A stretch of 64,000 bases of DNA from Candidatus Krumholzibacteriota bacterium. Its GTDB lineage: Bacteria; Krumholzibacteriota; Krumholzibacteriia; JAJRXK01. A program made the position numbers and the translations under genes. The stretch lies in contig JAJRXK010000051.1 in the NCBI GenBank assembly GCA_024276305.1, positions 1 to 64,000 of the forward strand. The letters are read 5' to 3'. This document shows, piece after piece, positions 44,802 to 56,347 of this stretch; position 1 is the stretch's first letter; each line of letters opens with the position of its first letter. The notes beneath the pieces were generated by a model. It did not search any database. It was not told where the DNA came from and worked only from the letters and a program-made list of their open reading frames with translations.

Positions 44802-46509
44802 GCTGCTGCAGCAGCGCTTCGGGGCGGAGCTCGTCGAGGTCGATGACTACCTCGGGGACGCCAGCGTCACGGTGCGCAAATCGGCGGTGCATGAGGTGCT
44901 GGCCTTCTGCAAGGACGAGCCCACTCTACGCTGCGACCTGCTGCTCGACATCGCCGGAGTGGACCACCCCGAGCGTGAGGAACGCTTCGAGGTGGTCTAC
45001 CTGCTTCGGTCCCTGCAGACCGGGACCCGTTTGCGCCTGAAGACCACCGTGGCCGACGGAGATGCGGTGAGCACGGTGAGCGATCTCTGGCGCAGCGCCA
45101 ACTGGGCCGAGCGCGAAGTCTACGATCTCTATGGCGTTCGCTTCGAGGGGCACCCCGATCCGCGTCGCATTCTCTGTCATCACGAATTCGAAGGGCATGC
45201 GCTGCGGAAGGACTACCCTATCGGGAAGGGGCAGATGTGCTATGTCCCGGAGGCCCTGCTGACGGATCAGCAAGTGGAAGGCAGTCATGCTCTGGACGTC
45301 GAGAGCAGATCGGGCCAACTCCAGAACGTCGACGGCGAGATCGCTTCCGACCTCCTGGCCATCAACCTCGGGCCGAGCCATCCGGCCATGCACGGGGCTC
45401 TGCGCGTGGAGGCTCTCTTGGACGGCGAGACCATCGTCGACGCTCGTTCCGAGATCGGATATCTCCATCGCTGTTTCGAGAAAGAGGCGGAGGACCACAC
45501 CTGGCAGCAGATCATTCCCTATACCGATCGCCTCAATTACGTGAGCGCGTTGACCAACAACGTGGCTTATGTCCATGCGGTCGAAAAGATGCTGCAGCTG
45601 GAGGTTCCGGAGCGGGCTCGGGTCATTCGGGTGATCGTCTCGGAGATGGGCCGGATCATGGACCACCTGGTCTGTGTGGGAACCAACTTGGTGGACATCG
45701 GGGCCCTCACCAACTTCTGGTATTTCTTCAACGCCCGCGAGTACATGTACGAAGTGGTGGAGCGGCTCTGCGGTGAGCGTCTGACCACCTCCTATACTCG
45801 TATCGGCGGGCTCTACCGCGATCTCTACGAGGGTTTCGAATCCGATCTGCGTTTCGCATTGACCAAGGTGGCCGAAGGGGTGAAAGACGTCACCGGCTTG
45901 GTGCAGCGCAACCGGATCTTCATGGACCGCGCGATCGGGGTCGGGGCCATGAGCGCCGAAGATGCCATCGATTGGGGCTGGACCGGACCCTGCCTCCGTT
46001 CCACTGGCGTCGACTACGACGTGCGCAAGGCCTTCCCCTATCTGGGCTACGAGACCTACGATTTCGATATCCCGGTGGGAGAGAATGGCGACTGCTACGA
46101 CCGGATCCTTTGCCGGATCGAAGAAATCCATCAGTCGATGCGAATCATCGATCAGGCCTTGAAGCGCCTTCCCGACGGACCCATCCAGAGCCCAGATCGT
46201 CGAGTTGCACTTCCTCCGAAGGACGAGGTGTACAACTCCATCGAGGGCATGATGAATCACTTCAAGCTGGTATTCGAAGGGATCCAGGTTCCCGCCGGCG
46301 AAGCCTATGGATTCATCGAGGGAGCGAATGGCGAGTTGGGTTTCTACATCGTCAGCGACGGTTCCGGAAATCCCTACCGCATGAAGGTGCGCCCGCCCTG
46401 TTTCCCGATCTTTTCCTCCTTCACCGAACTCGTGAAGGGGCAGATGGTGGCCGACGCCATTGCGACTCTCGGTGGTCTGAACATCATCGCAGGGGAGTTG
46501 GACCGATGA
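44782..46509 (+). CDS. nuoCD: NADH-quinone oxidoreductase fused subunits C and D
   Basis: A 575-residue fusion of the 30-kDa (C) and 49-kDa (D) peripheral-arm subunits, as in E. coli and several other lineages. The C part (residues ~1-150) has WAEREVYDLYGVRFEGHPDPRRIL across two pieces. The D part has NLGPSHPAMHGALR, EIGYLHRCFEKEAE, the quinone-site region, and KVRPPCFPIFSS at the end. The start is a GTG overlapping nuoB by 20 bp, so translation is probably coupled. Confidence 0.97.
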   Translation: MTAKSLELLQQRFGAELVEVDDYLGDASVTVRKSAVHEVLAFCKDEPTLRCDLLLDIAGVDHPEREERFEVVYLLRSLQTGTRLRLKTTVADGDAVSTVSDLWRSANWAEREVYDLYGVRFEGHPDPRRILCHHEFEGHALRKDYPIGKGQMCYVPEALLTDQQVEGSHALDVESRSGQLQNVDGEIASDLLAINLGPSHPAMHGALRVEALLDGETIVDARSEIGYLHRCFEKEAEDHTWQQIIPYTDRLNYVSALTNNVAYVHAVEKMLQLEVPERARVIRVIVSEMGRIMDHLVCVGTNLVDIGALTNFWYFFNAREYMYEVVERLCGERLTTSYTRIGGLYRDLYEGFESDLRFALTKVAEGVKDVTGLVQRNRIFMDRAIGVGAMSAEDAIDWGWTGPCLRSTGVDYDVRKAFPYLGYETYDFDIPVGENGDCYDRILCRIEEIHQSMRIIDQALKRLPDGPIQSPDRRVALPPKDEVYNSIEGMMNHFKLVFEGIQVPAGEAYGFIEGANGELGFYIVSDGSGNPYRMKVRPPCFPIFSSFTELVKGQMVADAIATLGGLNIIAGELDR

Positions 46510-46560
46510 GCATCGAGACCAGAAGACTCCGTGGTGCCGATCGCGAACGAGGCAGATGCC

Positions 46561-47130
46561 ATGAGTGAAGAACATCAGGACGCCGTGCCCGAAGTGGATG
46601 CTTCCGATGCTGCAGCCGACGCGGTGGCGGTGACGGACGATCCGACGAAGGCCTTCTCCTTCTCGCCGGAGCGAGAGAAGAAGTACGAGGAGATCGTGCG
46701 TCGGTACCCGACACGCTTGAGCGCCATCATGCCCATGCTCTGGTTGTGCCAGGACGAGTGGGGATGGTTGAAGCCCGGGGTCCCCGAATGGGTGGCGGCT
46801 CGGTTGGAGGTGCCCATCTCCCGGGTCTACGAGATCATCTCCTTCTACACCATGTACTACACCGAGAACCCGGGGACGTACAATCTCCAGGTCTGTCGAA
46901 ACATCAGTTGTCACATGGCGGGATCCGGCAAGATCACCAAGCACCTCTGCAAGAAACTCGGTGTGGGTCTCAACGAGACGGATTCCGAAGGACGCTTCCG
47001 GGTCGAGGAAGTGGAGTGCCTCGGGGCCTGCGGGATGGGGCCCATGATGCAAGTCGGCAAGGACTTCTACGAGCACCTGACCGAGGAAAAAGTCGACGAG
47101 CTCATCGAGCAGTGGAGGCGCGATGGCTGA
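46561..47130 (+). CDS. nuoE: NADH-quinone oxidoreductase subunit E
   Basis: NuoE holds the [2Fe-2S] cluster N1a in the NADH-oxidising module. The 189-residue product has ligands C112, C117, C153 and C157 (CRNISC and CLGAC). The ~45-residue N-terminus is acidic and Ala-rich and not conserved. The ATG at 46561 is preferred; a GTG at 46531 is in frame. It overlaps nuoF by 8 bp. Confidence 0.96.
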   Translation: MSEEHQDAVPEVDASDAAADAVAVTDDPTKAFSFSPEREKKYEEIVRRYPTRLSAIMPMLWLCQDEWGWLKPGVPEWVAARLEVPISRVYEIISFYTMYYTENPGTYNLQVCRNISCHMAGSGKITKHLCKKLGVGLNETDSEGRFRVEEVECLGACGMGPMMQVGKDFYEHLTEEKVDELIEQWRRDG

Positions 47131-48442
47131 TTGCCCGAAGATCTTGAGCGCACGTTTCGAGGAACCGGACTCGCACACCCTCGCGGTGTACGAGTCTCAC
47201 GGTGGATACACCGCTCTGCGCAAGGCGCTCACCGAGCTCGACCCGGATCGAGTTCGGGAAGAAGTCAAATCGGCCGGTTTGCGAGGACGGGGAGGAGCGG
47301 GATTCCCGACCGGGGTGAAGTGGGGCTTCGTGCCCCAGAACACGGGCAAGAAGGTCTACCTCTTGGTGAACTCCGACGAGAGCGAGCCGGGCACCTTCAA
47401 GGACCGATACATTCTCGACTACGACCCGCATCTGATGATCGAAGGCGCGATTCTGTCGAGCTTCGCGATTCACTCGAATGATTGCTTCATCTACATCCGG
47501 GGAGAGTATGGCTGGTTGGTCGACCGCGTGCAGGCTGCGGTCGACGAGGCCTATGCCAAGGGTTACCTGGGAAAGAACATCTTGGGCAGCGGCTACGATC
47601 TGGAAATGATCGTGCACAAGGGCGCTGGCGCGTATATCTGCGGGGAAGAAACCGGTCTGATCAACAGCCTCGAGGGCCGCAAGGGTCAGCCCCGAATCAA
47701 GCCTCCCTTCCCCGCGGTGGTCGGATTCCTGGATTGTCCGACGATCGTCAACAATGTCGAAACCGTGGCTGCGGTTCCGTGGATCGTGAACCATGGCGCT
47801 GCCGAGTATCGCAAGGTCGGGACCGAGAAGAGCCCAGGGACCAAGCTCTTCAGCCTCAGCGGTCCGGTCAAACGTCCAGGCGTCTATGAAGTGCCGTTGG
47901 GTTTGCCCCTCGAGGACCTGATTTTCGGCGAGGACTACGGACAGGGAATGCGCGACGGCATCGAGCTCAAGGCCTGCATTCCTGGAGGGTCCTCGGTCCC
48001 CATCCTGACCGCCGAAGAGACTCTGGACGTCAATCTCGACTACGAGTCGCTGGCGGAGAAGGGTACCATGTTGGGCTCGGGTGGATGCATCGTGATCGGG
48101 GACGACGCGAACATGCCGGAGCTGTTGAAGGTACTCCTGCGCTTCTATCACCACGAGTCCTGCGGTCAGTGCACTCCGTGTCGAGAGGGCACGGGGTGGC
48201 TCGACGAACTCGTGGGTCGGCTCATCGACGGGCGTGGTCGCCCCAACGATCTCGAGCTCATCGAGAAACTCTGCTCGGGGATGGCGGGTCTGACGATCTG
48301 TGTGCTCTCGGATGCAGCGGTGATGCCCACGAGAAGTTTCATCCAGAAATTCCGCGCCGATTTCGAAGCATTGCTGCCTCGAACTCAGCAGCCCGAGGCC
48401 TACGTTCCCACTACCAGCGCCGCCGAACTCGGCCGTCGCTGA
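47123..48442 (+). CDS. nuoF: NADH-quinone oxidoreductase subunit F
   Basis: NuoF binds NADH, FMN and the [4Fe-4S] cluster N3. The 439-residue product has the FMN/NADH glycine-rich site GLRGRGGAGFPTG, NSDESEPGTFKDR, GAYICGEETGLI, and the N3 ligands C347, C350, C353 (CGQCTPC) and C393. Length and motifs are standard. It overlaps nuoE by 8 bp and leads to nuoG after 16 bp. Confidence 0.98.
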   Translation: MADCPKILSARFEEPDSHTLAVYESHGGYTALRKALTELDPDRVREEVKSAGLRGRGGAGFPTGVKWGFVPQNTGKKVYLLVNSDESEPGTFKDRYILDYDPHLMIEGAILSSFAIHSNDCFIYIRGEYGWLVDRVQAAVDEAYAKGYLGKNILGSGYDLEMIVHKGAGAYICGEETGLINSLEGRKGQPRIKPPFPAVVGFLDCPTIVNNVETVAAVPWIVNHGAAEYRKVGTEKSPGTKLFSLSGPVKRPGVYEVPLGLPLEDLIFGEDYGQGMRDGIELKACIPGGSSVPILTAEETLDVNLDYESLAEKGTMLGSGGCIVIGDDANMPELLKVLLRFYHHESCGQCTPCREGTGWLDELVGRLIDGRGRPNDLELIEKLCSGMAGLTICVLSDAAVMPTRSFIQKFRADFEALLPRTQQPEAYVPTTSAAELGRR

Positions 48443-48458
48443 GCAACGGGGAGAAGTC

Positions 48459-50064
48459 GTGGCAAAGATCATCGTCGACGGCAAAGAGCACGAGTGCGAG
48501 GAAGGGCAGAATCTCTTCCAGGCCATCAAAGCGGCGAAGGGCAGGCCGTTGCCGCACTTCTGCTATCATCCCGCTCTTCCAGTGGCGGGTGTGTGCCGGA
48601 TGTGCCAGGTGGAGATCGAAGGTGTTCCCCGCCCCGTGATCGCCTGCAATGCTCAGGTGAAAGACGGGATGGAGGTGCGCACCGAGACCGACCGCATCGC
48701 CGATGTCGTCCAGCAGATCCTGAACTTCCACCTTCTGCACCACCCGGTGGATTGTCCGGTCTGTGATCAGGCCGGGGAGTGTGCGCTGCAGGATCAGTAC
48801 ATGAACTACGGTCTATACGAGGCCTCGGTCGACGTAGAGGACAAGATCCACAAGGACAAGGTCAAGCCCATCGGCGAGCTGGTGATGCTCGATGCCGAGC
48901 GATGTGTGCTCTGTGCTCGATGCACCCGCTTCACTTCGGAGATCACCAAGACCCACGAAATGGGGATCTTCAATCGAGGCAACCACGCCGAGATCGATGT
49001 CGCGCCGGGTCGGACTCTGGACAACAACTACTCGCTCAACACCGTGGATCTGTGCCCGGTGGGCGCACTCACGAGTCGTGATTTCCGATTCAAGCGGCGG
49101 GTGTGGTGGCTCGAGAACACCCCGAGCGTCTGTGCGGGCTGTGCCACCGGTTGCAACATGACCATCGACCACAGTGAGGGCACCGTCTATCGCTGCCGGC
49201 CACGCCCCAATGTCGAGGTGAACAGCTACTGGATGTGCGACGAAGGCCGTCTCCTGTACCACCGTCTTCACGATGAGGATCGCCTCAGGACTCCGGTGGT
49301 GGCGGCCGAAGAGGGACCGCGGACGGTGGATTGGGACGAGGCCTACGCCCGAGTGCAGTCGCTGCTGACCGCGGACGGAGGAGAGACCCGACGAGTGGCG
49401 GTGATCGCGAGTGCTCACGCCACCGTAGAAGAGCTTCATGCCTTGGGGCGTTTCGCCGACGGGATCGGAGCGGCCAAGATCGGCTACCGTCTCGAGGGCA
49501 GTGAGATGGGCGAAGCGGACGATCTTCTGGTGTCCGCCGACCGAACGCCGAATGCAGAAGGCGCACGGCGTTTGGGTTGGTCGCAGTTCTTGGGGGAAGA
49601 GCTGCGCGCGCAGGCTTCGTCCGACACTGTGCTGTTGGTGCTCAAGAACGACTTCGCGGCCTTCGACGAGAACGGGGTGGACTTGCTGAGCGCCTATGCG
49701 GGCGTGGTGGTGCTCGGGACCCATCAGGATGCGACCATGGATTTGGCCGACGTGGGGCTGCCCGTCTTGAGCTACGCCGAGAGCGATGGCTTGTTCGTCA
49801 ACGAGAAGGGGCGTGCTCAAGAGCTGCACGCGTCCATCGCGGGTCCGGAGTCGGCCCGCCACGCGGTCGTGGTGTTGGCGGAGCTGGGACGGTTGTTGGG
49901 CAAGGAGTTCGGTTGGGAGGACCCTGCTGCGCTGCGCCGGGACCTCGTGGCCACGGAGGCGGGCTGGGGCGCATTGGCCACCGGGATCGACCGCACGGGA
50001 GTTCTCCTCGACGTGGTCAGCGATGGTGCAGCGATCGGTGCGGAGAGTGGATCGGAGGGTGGCG

Positions 50065-50072
<8 letters not shown>
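48459..50072 (+). CDS. nuoG: NADH-quinone oxidoreductase subunit G, short form
   Basis: The 537-residue product carries the N-terminal ferredoxin domain for N1b (CRMCQVEIEG), the His/Cys set for N5 (HPVDCPVCDQAGECALQD), the N4 ligands (CVLCARC) and the N7 set C225, C228, C232, C260 with the same spacing as E. coli NuoG. The remaining C-terminal part is a shortened molybdopterin-oxidoreductase-like domain, so the protein is far smaller than the ~900-residue E. coli form. The frame is clean to its stop; nuoH starts within it (8-bp overlap). Confidence 0.95.
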
Positions 50073-51360
<1,288 letters not shown>

Positions 51361-51369
51361 GAGATTTCG

Positions 51370-51891
51370 ATGGCCTACTCGGTACATGGACCCAAGGCGG
51401 TCAGCGGTGGAGCGGGAGCGAGGCTTCGGCGAGGGGAAGCGTTCTACCTCGTCGAGATTGTCCGGGGCATGGCCATTACCATGCGTCATCTGCTCTACAA
51501 CATGTTTCATTCGTCGACGATGCCGACTCTCGAGTATCCGGATGAGCGCCCCGAGCACGGGCCTTGGTTGCGAGGCCGGCATCGGTTGATGAAGAGGGAA
51601 GACGGTTCGCCGCGGTGCGTGGCGTGCCAGATGTGTGCGACGATCTGCCCCGCCGATTGTATCAGTATCCTCGCCCAGGATGACGACCGTCCGGATGTCG
51701 AGAAATCTCCGGAGAGTTTCGAGATCAATCTTCTGCGCTGTGTTTACTGTGGCATGTGCGTCGAAGCCTGTCCCTGTGACGCGATTCGGATGGACACCGG
51801 CATCTTCGAGTTGGCTGCGGACAGCCGCGAAGCGTTCATCGTCGACAGGGAGTTTCTCCTCAACAATACGACCGATGGGGTGAATCGCTGA
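51370..51891 (+). CDS. nuoI: NADH-quinone oxidoreductase subunit I
   Basis: NuoI carries clusters N6a and N6b. The 173-residue product has two complete [4Fe-4S] motifs: C83, C86, C89, C93 and C124, C127, C130, C134. YPDERPEHGPWLRGRHRL is the usual entry segment. AGGAGAT precedes the ATG. The stop shares one base with the nuoJ start (TGATG). Confidence 0.97.
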   Translation: MAYSVHGPKAVSGGAGARLRRGEAFYLVEIVRGMAITMRHLLYNMFHSSTMPTLEYPDERPEHGPWLRGRHRLMKREDGSPRCVACQMCATICPADCISILAQDDDRPDVEKSPESFEINLLRCVYCGMCVEACPCDAIRMDTGIFELAADSREAFIVDREFLLNNTTDGVNR

Positions 51892-52454
51892 TGCAGGGCC
51901 TCTTTTTCTACCTATTCGGCACGGTGGCGGTGATCTCTGCGTTGCTCACGATTACGCGGCGTGACCCAGTGACTTCGGCATTCTGGTTGATCTTCTGCTT
52001 CCTCAATGTCGCGGCACTCTTCGCCACTCTGAGCGCGCACTTGATCGCGGTGCTTCAGATCCTGATCTACGCCGGTGCGATCATGGTGTTCTTCCTCTTC
52101 GTGACCATGTTTCTCGGCAAGGAGAAGCGATCAGCGGAGCGTCCGAATCCGGTGGTCTTCGGGGTGGGCGTGCTGACCGTCGGTGCGATCGCCGGAGGGC
52201 TGATGCGTTTGGTCCGAAGTGGGTCCCACGATTTCGGTGAGGTCGGACCGGAGCATGGCACCATCGAGGCGGTGAGTCGATTGTTGCTCAGCAACTATCT
52301 CTTCGCCTTCGAACTCACGGGATTGCTGCTCACGGTCGCCATGGTGGGGGCGGTGCTCCTGGCCCGACGCGAGGCCAAGGGCGCTCGCGCAACGAGAACT
52401 CCGGCCGGAGCGCCGTCGGGACCGGCAGGGGTCGAGGAGGTTGCCGATGCCTGA
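51891..52454 (+). CDS. nuoJ: NADH-quinone oxidoreductase subunit J
   Basis: The 187-residue membrane subunit has five TM helices. The third contains AVLQILIYAGAIMVFFLFVTMF, including the pi-bulge Tyr/Gly region conserved in NuoJ. A Pro/Ala-rich cytoplasmic-type tail follows the last TM. It begins on the last base of nuoI and overlaps nuoK by 8 bp. Confidence 0.96.
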   Translation: MQGLFFYLFGTVAVISALLTITRRDPVTSAFWLIFCFLNVAALFATLSAHLIAVLQILIYAGAIMVFFLFVTMFLGKEKRSAERPNPVVFGVGVLTVGAIAGGLMRLVRSGSHDFGEVGPEHGTIEAVSRLLLSNYLFAFELTGLLLTVAMVGAVLLARREAKGARATRTPAGAPSGPAGVEEVADA

Positions 52455-52782
52455 TCTTCAGTCCTTGGGCGATAATCTTCAGGTAGGGCTCGAGCACTAC
52501 CTCACCTTGAGCGTGATGTTGTTTTCGATCGGTACCCTCGGAGTCATCTTCCGGCGCAACGTGCTGGTCATGTTCATGTCGGTCGAGCTGATGTTGACTT
52601 CGGTGAACATCAGCTTGGTGGCGTTCAGCCGCTATCTGGATGACCTCAATGGCCACGTGCTCGTGTTGTTCGTGCTCGCGGTGGCGGCAGCGGAAGCGGG
52701 CGTGGGTCTGGCGATCCTCGTCGAAATCTTCAAGAAGCGGGACACCGTCGATGTGGACGAGTTCCGCCAGCTGATGGAGTGA
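52447..52782 (+). CDS. nuoK: NADH-quinone oxidoreductase subunit K
   Basis: The 111-residue proton-channel subunit has three TM helices with the two conserved acidic residues in MSVELMLTSVN and AAAEAGVGLAILV. The ATG at 52447 follows GAGGAGG by six bases; the in-frame TTG at 52441 is less likely. The stop lies 7 bp before nuoL. Confidence 0.96.
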   Translation: MPDLQSLGDNLQVGLEHYLTLSVMLFSIGTLGVIFRRNVLVMFMSVELMLTSVNISLVAFSRYLDDLNGHVLVLFVLAVAAAEAGVGLAILVEIFKKRDTVDVDEFRQLME

Positions 52783-52789
52783 CGGTCCA

Positions 52790-54784
52790 ATGCACGAGAG
52801 CACAGAGATTCTTCGTTGGATCGTCGCTCTGCCCCTGATCGGTGCGGCGCTCAACGGCTTCCTGAACCGGCGGTTGCCCGAAGCGGTGGTTTCGGCCATC
52901 GGCATCGGCAGTGTTGCGGTATCTTTCGGACTGGCGCTGAAGGCCTTTTTCCTGCTGCGCGCTCTGCCTGCCGAAGGCCGGATCCTCCACGATTTCGTCT
53001 ATCAGTGGATCCCGGTGGGAGACCTGCAAGTGGATGTGGGCTTCACCTTGGACCCGCTGTCGGGGGCCATGTTGTTGCTGGTCACCGGGGTCGGGCTTCT
53101 GATCCACATCTACAGCAGCGGCTACATGCACTCCGATGGCGGCTTCGGACGATACTTCGCCTATCTGAACCTCTTCGTGTTCTCGATGCTGATCCTCATC
53201 ACCGCCGACAACCTGCTCCTTCTCTTCGTGGGATGGGAGGGCGTGGGTCTCTGCAGTTATTTGCTGATCGGGTTCTGGTTCCACGAGATCGCCAACAGCG
53301 CCGCGGGCAAGAAGGCCTTCATCGTCAATCGCATTGGGGACTTCGGGTTCTTGATCGGGATCTTCGTCATCGTCCGCGCGCTCATGGGCCACGTTGACGA
53401 GGGTGCCAATATCCTGGCCTTTTCGACGATGGCCGAGCACGCAGATCTCCTGGCGCCAGTGGCGACCTTGGCGGGCCTTCTGCTATTCGTCGGAGCGACC
53501 GGGAAGAGCGCCCAGATCCCTCTCTTCGTGTGGCTGCCGGATGCGATGGCGGGCCCCACTCCCGTCTCGGCCCTGATCCATGCCGCGACCATGGTGACGG
53601 CGGGCGTGTACATGATGGCCCGGATGAGTTTCCTCTACGATCTCACCCCGGTGGCTCTGTCCGTGGTGGCGGTGGTGGGAGCGCTCACGGCTCTCTTCGC
53701 GGCCACGATCGGGCTGGCCCAGACCGACATCAAGAAGGTCCTGGCTTACTCGACGGTCAGTCAACTCGGCTACATGTTCCTGGCCTGTGGCGTCGGCGCC
53801 TACGGAGTCGGAATCTTCCACGTGTTGACCCATGCGTTCTTCAAGGCTCTTCTCTTCCTGGGCGCGGGGTCGGTGATCCACGGGATGCATCACGAACAGG
53901 ACATGCGGCAGATGGGCGGACTGCGCAAGTACATGCCGCTGACCTTCATGACGATGATGGCCGCCACCCTGGCCATCGCGGGGATCTTCCCCTTCGCCGG
54001 ATTTTTCTCCAAGGACGAGATCCTCTACAAGGCCTGGTTGCAGAGCCCCGCGCTGTGGTTGGTCGGCTTTCTCGCAGCGGGCCTGACGGCCTTCTACATG
54101 GCGCGCCTGATGGCGATGACCTTCTTCGGGGAGTGTCGGGCCCCGGACGAGACCAAGCGGCACCTGCACGAGTCTCCTTGGTCGATGGTAGGACCGCTGG
54201 TGGTATTGGGCATCTTGTCGCTGGTCGGCGGCTGGATGGGCTGGCCCGAATTCCTGGGCGGAAGCAACGCCATCCATCACTGGTTCGCTCCGGTCTTCGA
54301 GCACGGAGCCGCCCACGGAGTTGCGGCGACCGAGGTTGTTCACCTAGTCGAAGGTGGAGCGGCGGAGGGTGGTCACTCCGTGGCGCTGGAGTGGACGCTT
54401 GCCTTCCTGTCCTTGGGATGGGCCGCGCTCGGTCTCTTCGGCGGTTTCTTCGTCTACCTGAAGAGACCCGATCTCCCGGGACGGGCGCAGCAGTGGGTCT
54501 CCGGGATTCCCCATCGCCTGATCGAGAACAAGTACTTCGTCGACGAGATCTACGATGCAGTGATCGTGTGGCCCATCCACCGCTTGAGCGAGACCTTTCT
54601 CTGGCGTGTTGTCGATGCGGGAATCATCGATGGGCTCATGGTCAACGGAGTGGGGCGCTTCGTGGGCCTCGTGGGTCAGTTGTTGCGTCTGGTGCAGAAT
54701 GGGCTCCTGCGCTGGTACGCGTACTCCTTTGCCACCGGAGTGCTGGTGATCGTCATCTACGTGGCCCGGCACTACACGGGATAG
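52790..54784 (+). CDS. nuoL: NADH-quinone oxidoreductase subunit L
   Basis: The 664-residue antiporter-like subunit has the Mrp-type core: GWEGVGLCSYLLIGFWF, the channel lysines in AATGKSAQIPLFVWLPDAM (GATGKSAQ here), HAATMVTAGVYM and AQTDIKKVLAYSTVSQLGYM in pieces. The C-terminal amphipathic lateral helix plus last TM is present. Its normal stop is TAG (54782-54784). Confidence 0.98.
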   Translation: MHESTEILRWIVALPLIGAALNGFLNRRLPEAVVSAIGIGSVAVSFGLALKAFFLLRALPAEGRILHDFVYQWIPVGDLQVDVGFTLDPLSGAMLLLVTGVGLLIHIYSSGYMHSDGGFGRYFAYLNLFVFSMLILITADNLLLLFVGWEGVGLCSYLLIGFWFHEIANSAAGKKAFIVNRIGDFGFLIGIFVIVRALMGHVDEGANILAFSTMAEHADLLAPVATLAGLLLFVGATGKSAQIPLFVWLPDAMAGPTPVSALIHAATMVTAGVYMMARMSFLYDLTPVALSVVAVVGALTALFAATIGLAQTDIKKVLAYSTVSQLGYMFLACGVGAYGVGIFHVLTHAFFKALLFLGAGSVIHGMHHEQDMRQMGGLRKYMPLTFMTMMAATLAIAGIFPFAGFFSKDEILYKAWLQSPALWLVGFLAAGLTAFYMARLMAMTFFGECRAPDETKRHLHESPWSMVGPLVVLGILSLVGGWMGWPEFLGGSNAIHHWFAPVFEHGAAHGVAATEVVHLVEGGAAEGGHSVALEWTLAFLSLGWAALGLFGGFFVYLKRPDLPGRAQQWVSGIPHRLIENKYFVDEIYDAVIVWPIHRLSETFLWRVVDAGIIDGLMVNGVGRFVGLVGQLLRLVQNGLLRWYAYSFATGVLVIVIYVARHYTG

Positions 54785-54796
54785 GGAGGGGCGCGG

Positions 54797-56347
54797 ATGT
54801 CCATGATCGAGTCACACCTGCTCAGTTGGGTGATCTTCCTGCCGCTCATCGGCGTGGGACTGCTACTGCTGTTGCCGCGACGTAACGATCGAATGGCTCG
54901 GAACATCGCCTTCGTGATCCTAGTGCTCGACTTTCTCTTGAGCCTCAAGCTCGTGATCGGATTCGAGCCGACGGCAGCCCTCCAATTCGTCGAGCGCAAG
55001 ACCTGGGTGGCCACCTACGGAATCGACTATCACGTCGCCATCGATGGAATCAGCCTGTGGTTGGTGATGCTGACGACCTTCCTGGGGCCGCTCATCGTAT
55101 TGAGCACGTGGTCGGCGGTCACCGAGAGGGTCCGCGAATTCATGATCTTCTTCTTGGTGCTGCAGACCGCGATGATGGGAACCTTCTGCGCCCAAGACCT
55201 CGTGCTCTTCTACATCTTCTGGGAGTCGGTGCTCCTACCGATGGCTCTGATGATCGGGATCTGGGGAGGTGCCCGCCGGATCTACGCTTCGGTGAAGTTC
55301 GTCCTCTACACGATGGTGGGCAGTGTGCTCATGCTCGGAGCCATCTTCTACCTCTACCACCAGACCGGCGGATTCTCCTTGGCCGGGGTGAGAGCCGTGA
55401 ATCTGAGCCCTTTGCAGCAGGCGTGGCTCTTCGGAGCGTTCACCGTCGCCTTCGCGGTGAAGGTCCCCCTGTTCCCGGTGCACACCTGGTTGCCCGATGC
55501 TCATGTCGAAGCGCCCACCGCAGGGTCGGTGGTCCTCGCCGGAGTCATGCTGAAAATGGGAACCTACGGCCTGATTCGCTTCTCGATTCCCCTCTTTCCT
55601 CTGGCCGCGGCCAAGTACGCGCCATGGCTGGCGGTGCTGGCGGTGATCGGAATCGTCTACGGAGCACTCGTGGCAATGGTGCAACGAGATGTGAAGAAGC
55701 TTGTGGCCTACAGTTCGGTAAGCCATCTGGGATTCGTGGTGCTGGGTCTCTTCGCCATGACTTCCGAGTCGGTGGTCGGAGCCATGTACGTGATGCTGGC
55801 ACACGGTTTGGCCACCGGAGCCCTCTTCTTGCTCGTGGGCGTGATCTACGAACGACGTCACACTCGGGCGATCAAGGATTTCGGAGGACTCGCCCACGTC
55901 ATGCCGTTGTTCACGGTGGCTTTCATGATCGCCACCCTGGCCAGTGTGGGCCTTCCGGGCATGTCTGGATTCATCGGGGAGTTCTTGGTCCTGCTGGGGT
56001 CGTTCAAGAGTTCGAGCCTGCCAGCAGCGAGAATCTTCGCGGCGGTGGGCGCGACGGGAGTGATCCTGGGAGCGGTCTATATGCTGTGGATGGTCCAGCG
56101 AGTCTTTTTCGGGCGCTGTGACAATCCCGACAATCAGGGTCTTCGTGATCTGAATCTGCGAGAGATCTGCGTATTGGTTCCTCTGATGATTCTCATGTTC
56201 GTCATGGGTGTGTTTCCCAAGCCTTGGATCTCGACCATGCAACCATCCGTGGATGCTCTGCTCGAGCGTCATGTGGAGCGCGTCGAGGCGCATGTCGCCC
56301 CAGATCTCCGTACCGTCTGGCTCAGCCGCGAGGAGGAGCAGCGATGA
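54797..56347 (+). CDS. nuoM: NADH-quinone oxidoreductase subunit M
   Basis: The 516-residue antiporter-like subunit has FYIFWESVLLPMALMIGIWG with the conserved channel Glu, AFAVKVPLFPVHTWLPDAHV with the Lys, and MVQRDVKKLVAYSSVSHLG. GGGAGGGG precedes the ATG. The stop overlaps nuoN by 4 bp. Confidence 0.98.
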   Translation: MSMIESHLLSWVIFLPLIGVGLLLLLPRRNDRMARNIAFVILVLDFLLSLKLVIGFEPTAALQFVERKTWVATYGIDYHVAIDGISLWLVMLTTFLGPLIVLSTWSAVTERVREFMIFFLVLQTAMMGTFCAQDLVLFYIFWESVLLPMALMIGIWGGARRIYASVKFVLYTMVGSVLMLGAIFYLYHQTGGFSLAGVRAVNLSPLQQAWLFGAFTVAFAVKVPLFPVHTWLPDAHVEAPTAGSVVLAGVMLKMGTYGLIRFSIPLFPLAAAKYAPWLAVLAVIGIVYGALVAMVQRDVKKLVAYSSVSHLGFVVLGLFAMTSESVVGAMYVMLAHGLATGALFLLVGVIYERRHTRAIKDFGGLAHVMPLFTVAFMIATLASVGLPGMSGFIGEFLVLLGSFKSSSLPAARIFAAVGATGVILGAVYMLWMVQRVFFGRCDNPDNQGLRDLNLREICVLVPLMILMFVMGVFPKPWISTMQPSVDALLERHVERVEAHVAPDLRTVWLSREEEQR